Source: Candidatus Avelusimicrobium faecicola (GTDB lineage Bacteria; Elusimicrobiota; Elusimicrobia; Elusimicrobiales; Elusimicrobiaceae). From it: DNA of 13,786 nt. A program made the translations under genes and the position numbers. How positions within the stretch are numbered: the first letter of the stretch is position 1; every line of letters begins with the position of its first letter. Of this stretch, positions 13,714 to 13,786 are shown piece after piece. The notes beneath the pieces were generated by a model. That model worked only from the letters and a program-made list of their open reading frames with translations. It was not told where the DNA came from and made no database searches. The stretch lies in assembly GCA_900540405.1 (NCBI GenBank), contig UQFW01000040.1:1-13786 (forward strand), in the 5' to 3' direction.

Positions 13714-13786
13714 ATGAAAAATGTTAATTTCAGCCGTTTAGGCGGCTTTACGCTTATTGAATTATTGGTGGTGGTGCTGATTATCG
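13714..13786 (+). CDS. Type IV prepilin-like protein (partial, N-terminus only)
   Basis: Twenty-four codons are visible before the window ends: MKNVNFSRLGG followed by FTLIELLVVVLII. This is a class III prepilin signal. It has a short basic leader, prepilin peptidase site G|F, glutamate at +5 of the mature protein and the hydrophobic N-terminal helix. Such proteins are processed by PilD and assembled into type IV pili, type II secretion pseudopili or DNA-uptake pili. GAGAGG lies 6 nt before the ATG. The type of pilin cannot be decided without the rest of the gene. Confidence 0.92.
   Translation, partial: MKNVNFSRLGGFTLIELLVVVLII

Noticed and set aside
1..13786. CRISPR array, insertion sequence, toxin-antitoxin or phage defence genes
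   Set aside because: No regularly spaced repeats, transposase motifs, paired small toxin-antitoxin frames or known defence domains were seen on either strand.

Overview
The window looks like chromosomal DNA of a Gram-negative bacterium of roughly 50% GC. Signal peptides, lipoprotein lipoboxes, a TolC-type protein, a probable outer-membrane barrel ending in aromatic F, and a type IV prepilin are all present. The combination of exported TldD/PmbA-type proteins, many envelope genes and a pilin-like gene fits an Elusimicrobiota-type organism. That assignment is inference from gene content, not from a marker gene.

Layout. (1) 1-894, minus strand: a TerC/Alx-family membrane protein, cut by the window edge. 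(2) 1005-1077, plus strand: tRNA-Thr(TGT), divergent from terC. It is followed by a 343-bp non-coding stretch holding a perfect 46-bp direct repeat whose first copy includes the 3' end of the tRNA. (3) 1421-4753, plus strand: two abutting genes for exported TldD-like and TldE/PmbA-like proteins, closed by a terminator that can serve both strands. (4) 9947-4841, minus strand: six envelope genes in one direction. In transcription order these are an orphan lipoprotein, a small barrel-like protein, a stand-alone HAMP protein, a TolC-family protein, an exported patatin-like lipase and a TPR lipoprotein. The last four are very tightly packed. (5) 12150-10105, minus strand: an unrecognised 681-residue membrane-anchored protein with a histone-H1-like basic tail, with its own promoter and a strong terminator. 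(6) 13024-12266, minus strand: a trypsin-like (HtrA-type, no PDZ) exported serine protease. (7) 13104-13574, plus strand: greA, divergent from the protease gene. (8) 13714 to the right edge, plus strand: the start of a type IV prepilin gene, preceded by a T12 tract and an 18-bp-arm perfect palindrome.

Most genes between 1.4 kb and 13 kb encode proteins of the periplasm, outer membrane or cell surface. The TldD/TldE pair and the serine protease are proteolytic. The TolC/patatin/TPR/HAMP group looks like one translationally coupled envelope unit. No insertion sequence, phage gene, CRISPR array or known defence system is visible. The items most worth a second look are the tRNA-end repeat, the exported TldD/TldE pair, the coupled envelope operon, the tailed 681-residue protein, the back-to-back promoters at 13.03-13.08 kb and the palindrome before the pilin.
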